From assembly GCA_028023455.1 (NCBI GenBank), contig JAQFVV010000043.1, positions 1,427,483 through 1,491,482 of the forward strand: 64,000 nucleotides of DNA. The letters run 5' to 3'. Below, one piece after another: positions 1 to 10,399 of the stretch. This DNA is from Epiperipatus broadwayi. Its lineage: Eukaryota; Onychophora; Udeonychophora; Euonychophora; Peripatidae. Numbering within the stretch: position 1 is the first letter of the stretch; each line of letters starts with the position of its first letter. The notes under the pieces are model-generated. The model searched no databases, had not been told where the DNA came from, and saw only the letters and a program-made list of their open reading frames with translations. The translations under genes and the position numbers were made by a program.

Positions 1-456
1 TTATTATGCATTTCAGATTAGTCGGACAAACTGAAGTTTTTTTATTTCTTGAAATAGCTTTCGTTTGATTATTTACAATATTTTTTTTATACCTAATTAC
101 TTCACAATCATTTTGTTATTAATAAACATGTATTTTTGTGTTAATAAATAATTATATTGTAATAAATTTTCTAAAGTATTTTATTGAATATCTTTTTCTC
201 ATAAAATCTCTGCCTTGTGTTTTTGAATTGAGAGTTCCACGTGCAGTCATTATTACATCTGATTGGCTGTCATATAAGCATTTTTAAGGTGCATCGGTCA
301 AAGGTTTCAGCCTTTCACATTATTATGAATATCTTTAATTAAAAATATCCCTATTGAAGCAATTTAATGCTTTATTAGTGTGTGCATTATGTTTTAAATA
401 CCCACAGTAAATATACAAAATAGTATTCATTAAATTAAAAAGAAAATTCATTAGAT

Positions 457-1273
457 CAGGGGTGGGAAACGTCTGACCCTCAAAAGCTCTTAATATGGTC
501 TACGGACATTTTTAAAAATGTATATAGAATGCTCCTATATAAAATGGCTATTTAAACAAGAGCATAGTGCAAATAGATAATTCAGAATTAAGTAAAGTAA
601 AATATCTATTTTCTCAACTACATCTATTTCTGCAACTTTTATAATAGTTCTAGTTCATTCTATCAGAGATGCAATAGTCGTGCAAATTATGATCTGTCTG
701 ATTACGATTTAATCTACGATGCTGAGGCCATTCTGATTCTTTTTATATAAAGAAATAGTAAATTGATGAGCTGATATGTCTGGAAAGTATTTCAGTTAAT
801 GAAGAACACAATTTATCAAAACCTTGGGGAAGGAAGAAATATTAAAATAGAGCTCGATAAGTCAGAAAATTCTGTGAACGCAAATTACTTTATTTCAAAA
901 AAAATAACAAACTCAAAACCATTTTCTGAAGGGGAGTTTTTAAAAGACTGCATCCCAGGTGATGTACAATTAATCTGTCCAGAACATCAAAAGAAATTTG
1001 GGAATATAAATGTGCCACAAAGAATAGTTATAAGACAAATTTTAAAAATGACGTTAATTTATTTTTTATTCACAAAAAAGTATGGCCCTTATTTAAAAAG
1101 AGAAAGTTGAAATTGATGTAAAGTTGAAAAAGTTTCCCATCCATAATGATTAGGAGTAAATTAATTAAACTTTTGACCAAATGTAGCAGGCCAAGTTTTA
1201 AAGTCGATATTTTTGTATGACCTATTTTAAATATCCAAATGGCCCTTTGGAGAAAAATGCTTTGCCATTTCTG
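457..1273 (+). mobile_element. hAT DNA transposon remnant with perfect 8-bp TSD
   Basis: The left end is CAGGGGTGGGAAAC and the right end an imperfect inverted copy (TTTGCCATTTCTG). Both are flanked by CATTAGAT (449-456 and 1274-1281), the 8-bp target duplication typical of hAT. Inside, 799-1110 is open for 103 codons and reads like the N-terminal part of hAT-derived proteins of the GTF2I-repeat/ZBED group (a K-PFSEGEFLKDC block). The element is much shorter than a full transposon, so it is an internally deleted copy. Segments near 1190-1260 resemble the 3' non-coding end of such elements. Confidence 0.8.
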
Positions 1274-1655
1274 CATTAGATAATAGTTAAATAATTGAGT
1301 TACAAGACAACAAACAATATGGCTAAATCTTAATATACTTATGATATTTTATATATGTGTGTCATTCTCCAGTAGTTGAATCATTACTGTTTTTAATGAC
1401 TATGACATTTTTTTAAAACTAAAGTTAGTATTTAACAACTAATAATAAAATAATTATTTAGATATTCAAAATAGTTCAACAAAGATACAAAAAAGTTGCA
1501 ATTGACCAGTAAAATTTCTACTGAGATGAGACAATTAATGAAGAAAAGAAGGAATGTGAAAATATATAAAAACGATGCATTAAGAAGCATTGAATATCTA
1601 GAATTTTGTAAAAGGTGCAAAAGAGAGTTATATAAGAAAATATATAAATGCAATT

Positions 1656-1711
1656 TATCCACTCTACTTTGAACACTTTTTCAAAGTAGAATGGATAAAT
1701 TGTATTTATAT
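1656..1711. repeat. short perfect-like hairpin inside RTE copy
   Basis: AATTTATCCACTCTACTTTG at the left is repeated inverted as CAAAGTAGAATGGATAAATT at the right, around the loop AACACTTTTT. The same arms flank the larger foldback at 10.06-10.35 kb, where the same downstream RTE-like sequence (ATATTACAGCAAAATAAAG) also follows. Confidence 0.6.
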
Positions 1712-3327
1712 AAGATATTACAGCAAAATAAAGGAAGTGGTGAATTTGGTAATATAAAAAAATATAATTGTGAATTAGCAAGGAAAACTATAGAAGAGAA
1801 TAAAAGCCTCAAAAATGTAAAATAACATTTTGATACTGATAAGAAACTTATTTCTGAAATAAGAATAAAAGATGGAACTATTATTAAAAAGAAAGGTGAT
1901 ATCATGAAATGTGTAGAAGAGTTCTATCAAGAATTATATGACAATAAAGAACACGAAAAAATATCCCTTACAACTAGTATATTTTGTGAATTGCCTAGGA
2001 TTTTAAATAAAGAAGTGAGGCGTGCAGTTAAGTCCATAAAGAAGGGAAAAGCTCCAGGTAGTGGGTTTATAATTGATATATTAAAAGAAGCAAGTAAAGA
2101 AATTAAAAAAATTATTGACCAAGTTATATACCTTTTACCAAGACAATTACAACTTGTCTGCAGCAAACTTTGGATTTTCACCAACCAAAAAAAACAAGCT
2201 GGATTTAAAAGTGGTTTTAATACAGTGGATCATTCCAAGAATTGGGAGAAATTATAGAAAGGACCAATGAATATGAGTTTACCATTATGATCTAGATATA
2301 TAGTTTACAAAAAGGCATGCGATTCTATAAACATTTCTTTAATGATTAAAGCATTGGATCATCAAGATATAAATTCAGGATATTGTCATATTCTGAAGAA
2401 TATTTATAAAAATGCAACAGCAATTATTAGATTACATAATGATATTAGGAAGGATAACATTGAAAAGGATGTATGATATGATGATTCTATATCCAAAACT
2501 TTTTACAGCAGTTTTGTAAGAACTATTTTGTGGATTAAATGGGAAGCTAATGGAGTAAAAGTAAATGAAAATTATTTAAGCCATCTCAATTTTGCAGATG
2601 ATGTGATCATTTGTGCAAATAATGCTTTAGAGCTTCAGGAAATGTTGCAAGAGTTATCAAATGAAAGTTAGAAAGTAGGACTAAAGATAAATACTAAAAA
2701 ACTAAAGTAATCTTCAGTGAATTTTCTCAGAAGAAAATAAAAGATTAATAGTGATGATTTAGAAGTTAATAATTACAAATATCTTCAGATTATTATTACA
2801 GATGGAAACTTAATGTGTGAAATTAAATTAGGTTGGAGTGCTTTTGATAAAAATAATTTAATATTTAAAGGAAATATACCTATTTATTTGAAAAGCAAAG
2901 TTTTTAATAAGTGTGTTTTACTCATTCTTACTTATGGATCTGAGATTTGGACACTTAACAGAAGAGCAATACAAAACTTCAGATCACTCAACAAAGTATG
3001 GAGAGATCTATGTTAAAAGTAACAAGAAGAGATCGAAAATTAAAATACATGGGTGGGAGAACAAACAGGTATTACTGACATCGTTGGAATAATTAAGAGA
3101 CTGAAGTGGAGTTGGGTTTGACATATTTCTAGAAAAGATAATAATGGATGGATAATTGAAATCTTAAACTTCATTCCAAGAGATTGTAAAAGACTAAGAA
3201 AAAGTATATGAGATGGATGGATGAAATAAGAAAGTGTGCTGAGGTAGATGATGTGGAGAGGCTAAAAATCAAAAAAACTGGATTGATAATGGTTGAAGGC
3301 GATGATACCTAAAAATAATGTAATTGG

Positions 3328-3338
3328 GGGGGGGGGGT
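3328..3338 (+). repeat. poly-G tract
   Basis: An uninterrupted run of G directly after the RTE 3' end. A longer run of about 17 G is at 4241-4257, inside the BLOC1S4 intron. Confidence 0.7.
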
Positions 3339-3500
3339 ATACAAATATTTGTAAATATTAATCATATAATTATCTGATTTCATGCAAGAAACTTTTAAGA
3401 GCTTTGTATGACCTAAACTTTATAGAAATTTTTTTAATATATATTTGTTACAATATGTACTGCCAATTTTTTTTAATTCCTGTTTTAATTTGTATTTTAG

Positions 3501-3626
3501 GCGTTTGTAACCATCGTAAAAAAAGACGTTACTTTGATGGAAGAACACGTTAATAGAGCTGAGGAAGAGTTAGGATCTTTCTCACTGAAAAAAGTTTTTA
3601 CTTCTATTCCTATGTTCAAAGGAAGT
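3501..3626 (+). CDS. BLOC1S4: BLOC1S4 (cappuccino) penultimate coding exon
   Basis: This exon of 42 codons is in phase 0. It is bounded by a pyrimidine-rich acceptor (TTTGTATTTTAG) and a consensus donor (GTAAGT). It encodes a charged helical stretch beginning AFVTIVKKDVTLMEEHV and continuing NRAEEELGSFS. From memory of the family, this matches the C-terminal coiled coil of BLOC-1 subunit 4, where human protein has a similar MEEQV..AEAELG segment. BLOC-1 is a cytosolic octamer needed for sorting cargo to lysosome-related organelles. The reading frame continues exactly into the exon at 7463. Upstream exons were not found between 1 and 3500, which is filled by a hAT element and an RTE remnant, so they probably lie left of the window. 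Confidence 0.85.
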
Positions 3627-4699
3627 GTAAGTTATCATGTCAGAATTGTGTTTGCATGCATCTTGATTTTATTACAAAATTATCTTTTACTAGTTAATTA
3701 ATTATTACGAAATTAATTTTTTTACAAATATTTTTTCAAATGAATTTAACTCTTGAGAGGTCATGGCTGATCTGAGAGCTACAAACTCTTTTCTTAAAAA
3801 TTGTTATGTATATCTGGTTCAAGGACCTAACCAGCTACATGTTTGTATTTGGTTAATGCTAACCCACAGTGTTTAAACCTTCATTTCGGTTATAACGTAT
3901 TTCATAAGAGTGTGTGATATTTGATAATAATTTGTATCTGAGAGATACGACAAACTCCAAAGTTGGTATTGATGTAATATTTGTTCTGCATCGGCTATTG
4001 CAAATGTTTTGCAAAGCCAACTATTGAAGATTCTGATTAATTAATATTAAAAATATTTTTTGGGTTGTACTTCTAGCAGTATTCATGTTTCCATTATTTG
4101 GACAAAAAAATTTTTATTCTTTATAATTTGTATATTTCCTTTGTTTAATAATTTTTAAGCTGTAATTGAAAATAAACTTTAAGAATCATGTATTTTATTA
4201 TATAAATATAATAATGCAAATTTGCAATGTGTTTAAATTGGGGGGGGGGGGGGGGGCATTTCAGGGCATACTAGTAACAAATGTATCTCTAGGATACCCA
4301 CGACTTATTCTATAATTTTTTTTAACACATATCTCCGCAGGTTTAAATAATCCAAATATTTAACCATTAACTGATTATATAAATAGGAAATTGTTTTAAA
4401 TTATTAGAAGCTAATAAAATTACCTTTGAAATGATGTATATTTGCTCGTGCAGATTTTATACATATATAACATGGCTTTTCATTTTTATTGATGGCTTTA
4501 AGGTGAAATCTCTTATTTTTACATTAATGCCATTATTGTATATGCTTGTATCAAAAGGGCAATTTATTTTGGGAAAATTTTGAAGAAAAAATTCTAATCC
4601 TCAACATTGTACTTCACGATTGTCCAATATTAGCAATAGATATTTTAATATTTTAATTTGCGAAGTGCCGATAGTTGAAAACTGAAATAAATTGAAATA
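3627..4699. other. BLOC1S4 intron, left part: no recognised element
   Basis: AT-rich unique-looking intron sequence. The only distinct feature is the G tract at 4241-4257. No open frames or repeat ends recognised. Confidence 0.5.
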
Positions 4700-5130
4700 C
4701 TGCCAAATCTTTAGCGCTCGTTACAATACATAACTGACAGCCAATCAGATGTCAAGGATAGCCCTCTAAAATGACATCAAACCTAAACACACAACAAAGA
4801 TTTTGCGAGAAAAAGGCAGCCACCCTTCTCTCAACTTTTCTTTCTTTATATCTAAGCCAGTCATAAGCATTTAGGTTTGAAAGCTTGAAGCTTTAAATAT
4901 CTTCACAATTAACTCACTGAGTCTAAATCATAAACGTACAACGCAAAATCCTATGATTTACTACGAAGTAGTTTTTAGAATACATAACAAGCAGTAAAGT
5001 ATGTAAATAATATTTTAATTTGCGAAGCACCAATAGTTCAAAACTGAAATAAATCATAGGATTTCGCGTTGTACATTTATGATTTAGACTCAGTGAGTTA
5101 ATTGTGAAGATATTTAAAGCTTCAAGCTCC
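4700..5130. repeat. foldback repeat with CCAATCAGATGT motif
   Basis: The left arm at about 4882-4960 (AAGCTTGAAGCTTTAAATAT, then CTTCACAATTAACTCACTGA) is repeated inverted at about 5048-5128. Outside the arms, 4735-4760 holds ACTGACAGCCAATCAGATGT. The same sequence family occurs at 180-320, 37405-37817 and 38850-39030 in both orientations, so this is a dispersed repeat. No coding potential. Confidence 0.7.
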
Positions 5131-5134
5131 TTAT

Positions 5135-5210
5135 GTTACATATCTGTAGTACAAGCTTAAAAAGCAAAGTCACGCGATATATGACTTGCCTTACTGATTA
5201 TTACAATAAA
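5135..5210 (+). repeat. fragment of hammerhead-family 2 element tail
   Basis: GTAGTACAAGCTTAAAAAGC followed by AAGTCACGCGATATATGACT matches the tail of the element at 44326-44592 (GTAGTACAAGCTTATTAAAT, AAGTCACCTGATGCATGACT). It is a partial copy without the ribozyme core. Confidence 0.55.
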
Positions 5211-5269
5211 AGGTTTTTGCTAACAAGTGTTTAAAAAATACAGTGAATAAATTGCATTTATATAAGCTT

Positions 5270-5650
5270 ATTCTAAAATCAAATGTTGTTGGACATATAA
5301 AGTGAAAAGACAATTGAAGAACTTCCTATAAGGGTGTCTTATGGTAAACTTGAACATAGTTTTCATGGGAGAAGTAGACTTTGCTTAAATTATAAGGATT
5401 ATCTCGAAGACATTCTAAAGAAGTAGAACATTGATTGTTTCCATTGGGAGGGTAGGCAGAGAATAGAATACATTGGAGAGCTATAATTAAACATAGTATA
5501 GGAGTATTTTACAAAGAAAAACTTTCTGGTAAAGAAATTAAAAGACAACATCATAAAATATCAAAGAAACAGAAAAATGGACCAGCATGTTCTATGGACA
5601 TATTTTTGCTTCACAGATTGGTTTGTAGGATTAACTTGTCTTTAGTTGTT
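5270..5650 (+). mobile_element. 3' end of a LINE with C-terminal zinc-finger motif
   Basis: Broken frames encode the end of a non-LTR polyprotein: a block homologous to 44820-45060 (TATGGTGAACTTSARCATA, TTTTCATGGGAGARGTAGA), then a C-x-x-x-x-GHIFASQIGL-like remnant of the C-terminal zinc finger common in one LINE group. Frameshifted and 5'-truncated. Clade not resolved. Confidence 0.65.
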
Positions 5651-6111
5651 TTTTTTTTTAATCATTTTTTTTTTCTTGAATCAATGCTGATGATAATGAT
5701 GATCATATCATTGTTCGACAATAATCTATTATCTTTAATACTGTTCCATTTAATATCCATTGATGGCTCAAAACGTGTAAAACATGGCTCGATGGAGTGG
5801 ATTACTGCTCTTAATACAGATCTTTGTACTTAAACTTATAAAAAAAAATTGTAATCTCATCTTAATTCATTAAACTCCAACTAAAACATATTGCTTGACA
5901 AACATTTTAGTATCATCAAGATTAAAATATTGCAATAATATATAACCAATTTCTCTTCCGTTTTTTAGCTTTCAAAGTAATCCAAAGAAGATTCTTTTTA
6001 AAATCTGCCTGACATTTAAAAATAAGCATATGATTAATCAATCTTCTTAAGAAAACTTCTTTGTATTGGTAATGTTTAATAAATTGCAACAACAAATAGA
6101 CCAGAAAGTTC
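5651..6111. other. intron sequence with nothing recognised
   Basis: AT-rich, with T-runs near 5650. The open frames at 5594-5833 and 5922-6113 have no recognisable domain and look like chance frames. Confidence 0.4.
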
Positions 6112-6126
6112 ATATATTTGAATAAA

Positions 6127-6753
6127 TAAGTAAAACATGTTTATGGCTTTAATGCTCGGGAAATCATAAGAAGTCCGAGCGCCAGAATCGATCCTGGGAT
6201 CTCCTGATCCCAAGTCAGACGCTCTACCAACTGCGTCAGATCTGCAAGCACCAGAATCGATCCTGGGACTTCCCTATCCCAAGTCACCTGCTCTACCAAC
6301 TGCGCCGAGTGCCAGAATCGATCCTGGAACCTCCCGATCCAAAGTTGAATGCTCTTCCAACTGCACCAAATCATGCAGGGCTAAATGTTAATGGCTTTAT
6401 TGCTGGGGAGTTCATAAGAAGTTCGAGCACCAGAATCGATCCTGGGATCTCCTGATCCCAAGTCAGACGCTCTACCAACTGCGCCGAGCGCCAGATCTGC
6501 AAGCACCAGAATCGATCCTGGGACTTCCCTATCGCAAGTCACCTGCTCTACCAACTGCGCCGAGTGCCAGAATCAATCCTGGAACCTCCCGATCCCAAGT
6601 TGAATGCTCTTCCAACTGCACCAAATCATGCAGGGCTAAATGTTAACGGCTTTATTGCTGGGGAATTCATAAGAAGTTCGAGCACCAGAATCAATCCTGG
6701 GACCTCCCGATCCCAAGTCAGTCACTTTACAATTGTGTCAAACCGCAAAGAGT
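6127..6753 (-). mobile_element. tandem tRNA-derived SINE array inserted as one unit
   Basis: Seven tRNA-like units are read on the - strand. Each has an A-box-like TTGGTAGAGC, an anticodon-loop region GACTTGGGATC and a B-box-like GGATCGATTCTGG; B boxes lie at about 6182, 6251, 6312, 6430, 6505, 6567 and 6684. They are grouped as trimers with period about 250 bp, separated by a shared tail (GAACTTCTTATGAACTCCCC then AGCAATAAAGCC). The whole 627 bp is flanked by a perfect 15-bp duplication ATATATTTGAATAAA (6112-6126 and 6754-6768). The anticodon loop suggests tRNA-Pro(TGG) ancestry, which is inference. Confidence 0.8.
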
Positions 6754-6989
6754 ATATATTTGAATAAAGTACTATTACATCTTACATTGCCTACAAATTA
6801 ATTTATAGTAAACAGGGAAAAAGAAAATTTCGTTTTTTCTTAACTAGTCGCATATGAAAATTATATGAAATATAATATAATATTAGATGATACCTATCCA
6901 ATCTTTTTCTTTAAACTCTTATCAAAATTATAGAGTTTTTTTAAAATTCATATATGCAAATTTTATTTATGCATACACAATTATGTACT

Positions 6990-7220
6990 AAAACAGGAAA
7001 AACTCACTATACATATTGCCACATACAGCAAGCTAGAGTAATCAATGGATGTCAGAAGGTTTGTGCATAAAATCCCCATCTAGTGCCTACTCATCCAATA
7101 TCTCCAGACTAATTTCTGGCTTGTGGCCTTCGTATAGTGGCAATACGTATAGTGAGTTTTGCCTGTTTTAACAACAGTTGTACACAAGCATAAGAAGTGG
7201 TAGTCATGTGATGTTTATTG
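6990..7220 (+). mobile_element. hammerhead-family 1 element, core damaged
   Basis: The copy begins ACAGGAAAAACTCACTATAC and ends GTCATGTGATGTTT. It is flanked by ACAATTATGTACT / ACAATTATTTACT (6977-6989, 7221-7233; one mismatch in 13). On the - strand the 3' half of the ribozyme (GGCCACAAGCCAGAAATTAG then TCTGGAGATATTGG) is present, but the CTGATGA part is replaced by TATACGA. Confidence 0.7.
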
Positions 7221-7297
7221 ACAATTATTTACTCACTTTTAGGAATTCTTGCTTTCAAAGTTAGAATATTATAAGTTAGACAAATACGTTATTTTTT

Positions 7298-7395
7298 GTC
7301 AAGCGTTGGTGGCATAATGGTTAGCATAGTTGCCTTCCAAGCAGCTGGTCCGGGTTCACTTCCCAGTTGACGCATTTGACATATGAAAAAAAAAT
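7298..7395 (+). mobile_element. mini-SINE made of a tRNA-Gly-like body
   Basis: Positions 7303-7374 form a 72-nt tRNA-like sequence close to animal tRNA-Gly(UCC), with loop CTTCCAA (anticodon TCC) and GGTTCACTTCCC at the T arm. The acceptor stem is weakened to three G-U pairs. The body is preceded by GTCAA, followed by GACATATGAAAAAAAAAT and flanked by a duplication GTTATTTTTT (7288-7297, 7396-7405). A diverged second copy at 52768-52871 has the same leader and A-rich tail, so this is a retroposed SINE rather than a resident tRNA gene. Confidence 0.75.
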
Positions 7396-7462
7396 GTTAT
7401 TTTTTTTTATTTAAAAAAAATTCTTTTTACTAATAATTTACTATATATATTTTTTCTTTCAG

Positions 7463-7567
7463 AAATCTTCTCTAACAACTAAAACAGATAAAAAATCATT
7501 AAAATATGAGCCACCAGAAATATTCCGTACATCAGATTATTTTAAAGAAACTCAAGTTCCTACATAA
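7463..7567 (+). CDS. BLOC1S4: BLOC1S4 (cappuccino) terminal exon with stop
   Basis: The acceptor TTTTTCTTTCAG precedes 34 codons and a TAA stop at 7565-7567. Translation begins KSSLTTKTDKKS and contains the segment KYEPPEIFRTSDYF. Vertebrate BLOC1S4 ends with a very similar Y-E-x-P-x-x-FRT-x-DYF motif followed by a short tail, which is the strongest identification evidence for the gene. Phase 0 joins it to the exon ending at 3626 across a 3836-bp intron that contains at least five separate mobile-element insertions. An AATAAA lies a few bases past the stop (7574-7579), with more A/T-rich candidates further on. Confidence 0.87.
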   Translation, partial: KSSLTTKTDKKSLKYEPPEIFRTSDYFKETQVPT

Positions 7568-7573
7568 ATATGC

Positions 7574-7579
7574 AATAAA
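7574..7579 (+). promoter_or_regulatory. candidate polyadenylation signal of BLOC1S4
   Basis: AATAAA begins seven bases after the TAA stop. Because it is so close to the stop, and the DNA so AT-rich, the signal actually used may be further downstream. Seen in sequence; use is inferred. Confidence 0.35.
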
Positions 7580-8150
7580 ATAGTAATCTATTATGTATTT
7601 GAGTGTATTTCTTACATTTTACCAAAAATATGTGCTTTTTTTTTTTGTTCAGTGAAAGATGTTTTTGGTTTGTTTGTTTTTTTTTTTTAAAAAAAGTGGT
7701 GTAATTAATATTTAACTTTCATTGACATTCCTTTTTATGTCTTTCTGTATTAAAATTGTAAAATATTTATATATGATTAAAATCTTTACATACAATTTTT
7801 TATTATTATTTTATTAATATGTAATATTTTTGTTAAATTTAATATAACAAAAACTGAAAAAAATATAGTATCTTTCTAAGTACGACAAACATATATTTGA
7901 AATCATTTCGTATATATGGGGAAAAAATAGCAGCTTTCAAATTGGTTGCTGAAGGACATAGGCCTTCTTAGAAGCTTCTCATAACGAATGAGTGGAGGAA
8001 TATAGGATGTAACATTAACTGTATTTCGCATATAACTTCATTTAATATTAACAAATCAACTATTAAATCATGTTTACAATAGACAATATCAGAGTAAAGA
8101 GATTTAAAAAATTATCTACCCTTGGATAGGAATGGCATAAATGAAGATAA
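7580..8150. other. BLOC1S4 3' flank, nothing recognised
   Basis: T- and A-rich DNA after the stop codon, including further AT-rich candidates for 3' processing. No gene or repeat end seen. Confidence 0.4.
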
Positions 8151-9860
8151 ATTTATTAGTCTCATAAAAAAACAAAGTCGGTTATATAAACAAGGAGATA
8201 GACTCTTGATAACGCGTTATCATTTTAGAGTTACTATTAATTTTTTGGAATATTTATAATCATTCAATATTTATCTAATTCCGGCTCAAGATCAAATTGG
8301 CTATGGGAATATCTGAATTTTTTTAGATACATTTTAGGGTGTGTCTGTTCGTGTATAAAGTTTTTCTCTTGTCAAACTATCGATAGATTTGTAATGGGTA
8401 TCAGAAGTGAACAGCTAACATAACTTACGGATAACTTCTACAAGAATATGTGGTAGAAGAGCTGTGCACCTCTCATAGATAATCATTAAAAATGGTAAAG
8501 CTCTTGGAAGTTTTTAAAAACATTTATTTCTATGTAATTCAAGGCTAGAGAATTGTTAGCCTAGGTTTTGTCTCACATCATTGAAACAAAAAATATGTGT
8601 CTAAATTATGGCTTAAATGAAATATATTGGCAGTTATCAAATGCAAGAAATTCCATAGATGCTAAAAAATTTCACTTTATGTCTTTGTTAAGCATACCTC
8701 ACAAACATGTTAAAAGCAGCACATTGGATTCTTGTTGTACTTCAACATCTAAGTCCATCTTTTTACTTATAAAATTGGTATTTAAACTGGTTTACATTCT
8801 CAAATTGATGATCATCCAAGCTAAAAGTTGCTGAGGATTTTTCTTCCCTCATTAGCTAATGAAGAACCAAAGTTGTTATATATTGCCTTCAAGATATTAG
8901 GAACATCTTGCAATTCATCTTTTGAACCAACAAAAATAGCACAGTCATCAGCACACTGTAAATCCAAGTTCTTATTTGCACCTTTAATCGATTTAAATTA
9001 AGAAAATTTCACCATCAGATCTACATTATATGTTGATCTCTGTTTGATTTAACTGCTTGTATGCAATTCCAAAGGCCAGATAAAACTGAAATCAATGTTG
9101 GAGCAAGTAGACAACCTTGTTTAAATTAGTTTTCATTTCAAATGCCTCAGATATTCAATCTGTAGTAATAACATTTTTTCTTGTTCTATCGTTGAGAAGC
9201 TGTATAATATGAATAAATTTTGGTGAACAACCAATTAATTTCAAAGAATACCATAGACCTGTCCTATTAACTGAATCAAATGCCTTGACTAAATCAATAA
9301 AACAATATGTAAATTATCTCTCATCCCATCATGCAGAAGCTGTATAATATGAATAAATTTTGGTGAACAACCAATTAATTTCAAAGAATGCCATAGATCT
9401 GTCTTAATAACTGAATCAAATGACCAGATCGACAAAAGGAGTACAAAAATGCCCCTTTTTTCCAACATTTTTCTTGCATTTGCTTGGCAACCAAATCCAT
9501 ATCTGTAAAAGTTTTGAGTCTCAAAAACCACATTGTGTTTCTTGTAACCATTCATCTATGAATGGAAACAATTGTTCAAAAAATCCTTGAAAATACCTTT
9601 CCTACAGTGGATAATAATGATATTCCATAAAAAGTACTGTAATATTAACTATTCTTTTATTTCTAAAAACTGGAACGATAGAAACACCCTTAAGATTAAA
9701 CAGCACAACTTCATGGGTCCATATATTTCTTAAAAAAACTCCGATATTTTTAAAACTAATATATCGCATTTTAAACTTTTCCAAGTATTTAATTAGTCCC
9801 TGCAGCCTTTCCATTTTTATGATAGCTTTAAAGTCCATTTGATGAACAAAGAAGTCTATG
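8150..9860 (-). mobile_element. degraded LINE reverse transcriptase remnant
   Basis: On the - strand, 9289-9555 encodes SFDSVIKTDLWHSLKLIGCS, then PKFIHIIQLLHDGM. This is the RT block around the first catalytic aspartate of a non-LTR element (F-D-S-V followed by W-x-x-L-K-x-x-G-C-P-P-K-F-I). Part of this block (around 9197-9300 and 9336-9440) is directly duplicated. Downstream on that strand there are diverged RT and C-terminal fragments with many stops. Ends are uncertain. The clade is not resolved. Confidence 0.65.
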
Positions 9861-10059
9861 CACTTATATATATTAGTAAAACAAATAGTTTTAAAATCAT
9901 GATGATTTTTTTTATAATACGATATAAGATGAATAAATTTGATTGGATTAGTTCACTAAGATATATTCAAAACTAGAATCTGGTCAATGTGTGATTATTT
10001 CTAAATAATCCATAACAGAAAATATTATTGAAAAATTATTTTTTTAAGATAAGAGATAA

Positions 10060-10352
10060 TACAATTTATCCAAACCACTTCGAACACTTTTTAACAAAAC
10101 CCTTTATTTGTACATACATACATACACTTATGTTTTGATTGTCCTGCAATCTTCTTCAGAGCCAGTTCACTTTAATCTCTGATTAAAATGAACTAACTCT
10201 GAAGAAGACTGCAGGACAGTTGAAACGTAGGTATATGTATATATAGTGAACTGGCTCTGAAGAAGAATGCAGGACAGTCGAAAGGTAGACGTATGTACAC
10301 ATAAAAGGTTTTGCTAAAAAGTGTTCGAAGTAGTTTAGATAAATTGTATAAG
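10060..10352. repeat. foldback with repeated GACAGTCGAAACGT-type motif
   Basis: The left arm TACAATTTATCCAAACCACT...CGAACACTTTT is repeated inverted at 10310-10352. Between the arms, a motif reading CTGAAGAAG..TGCAGGACAGT.GAAACGTAG occurs twice on the + strand (about 10200 and 10257) and once inverted (about 10140-10165). Sequence after the right arm (GATATTACAGCAAAATAAAG) matches the RTE copy at 1715. Confidence 0.65.
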
Positions 10353-10399
10353 ATATTACAGCAAAATAAAGAAGTGATTTTGGTAATGTAATGGATAAT

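Larger units (their letters stand above)
1404..3345 (+). mobile_element. RTE-like non-LTR retrotransposon remnant
   Basis: Several frames together give reverse-transcriptase landmarks in order. A KGKAPGSGFIIDIL-like block is near 2040, QAGFKSGFNTVDH near 2195, HLNFADDVIICANN near 2590, and then the thumb/C-terminal block with LGWSAFDK, PIYLKSKVFNKC and LTYGSEIWTL at 2813-3016. Multiple stops and frameshifts show it is dead. These blocks fit the RTE family, often annotated in invertebrates as 'craniofacial development protein 2-like'. The 3' end reads GATTGATAATGGTTGA with a short tail, as in the copies at 32.7 and 46.5 kb. Inside is a hairpin at 1656-1711. Confidence 0.8.

Noticed and set aside
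17-36. Possible BLOC1S4 exon end: TTTCAG at 11-16 and the codons GAC AAA CTG AAG at 25-36
   Set aside because: BLOC1S4 would be expected to have I-D-K-L-E just before the 3501 exon, but the frame has a stop (TAG) directly upstream and no consensus donor follows (GTTTTT). A 15-nt exon is not supportable.
799-1110. Host gene encoding a GTF2I-repeat-like protein
   Set aside because: It lies wholly within a hAT element with perfect TSD and lacks the rest of the protein.
7303-7374. Functional tRNA-Gly(UCC) gene
   Set aside because: The acceptor stem has three G-U pairs, and the whole sequence, with leader and A-rich tail, lies between target duplications and has a second diverged copy. It is better explained as a SINE.
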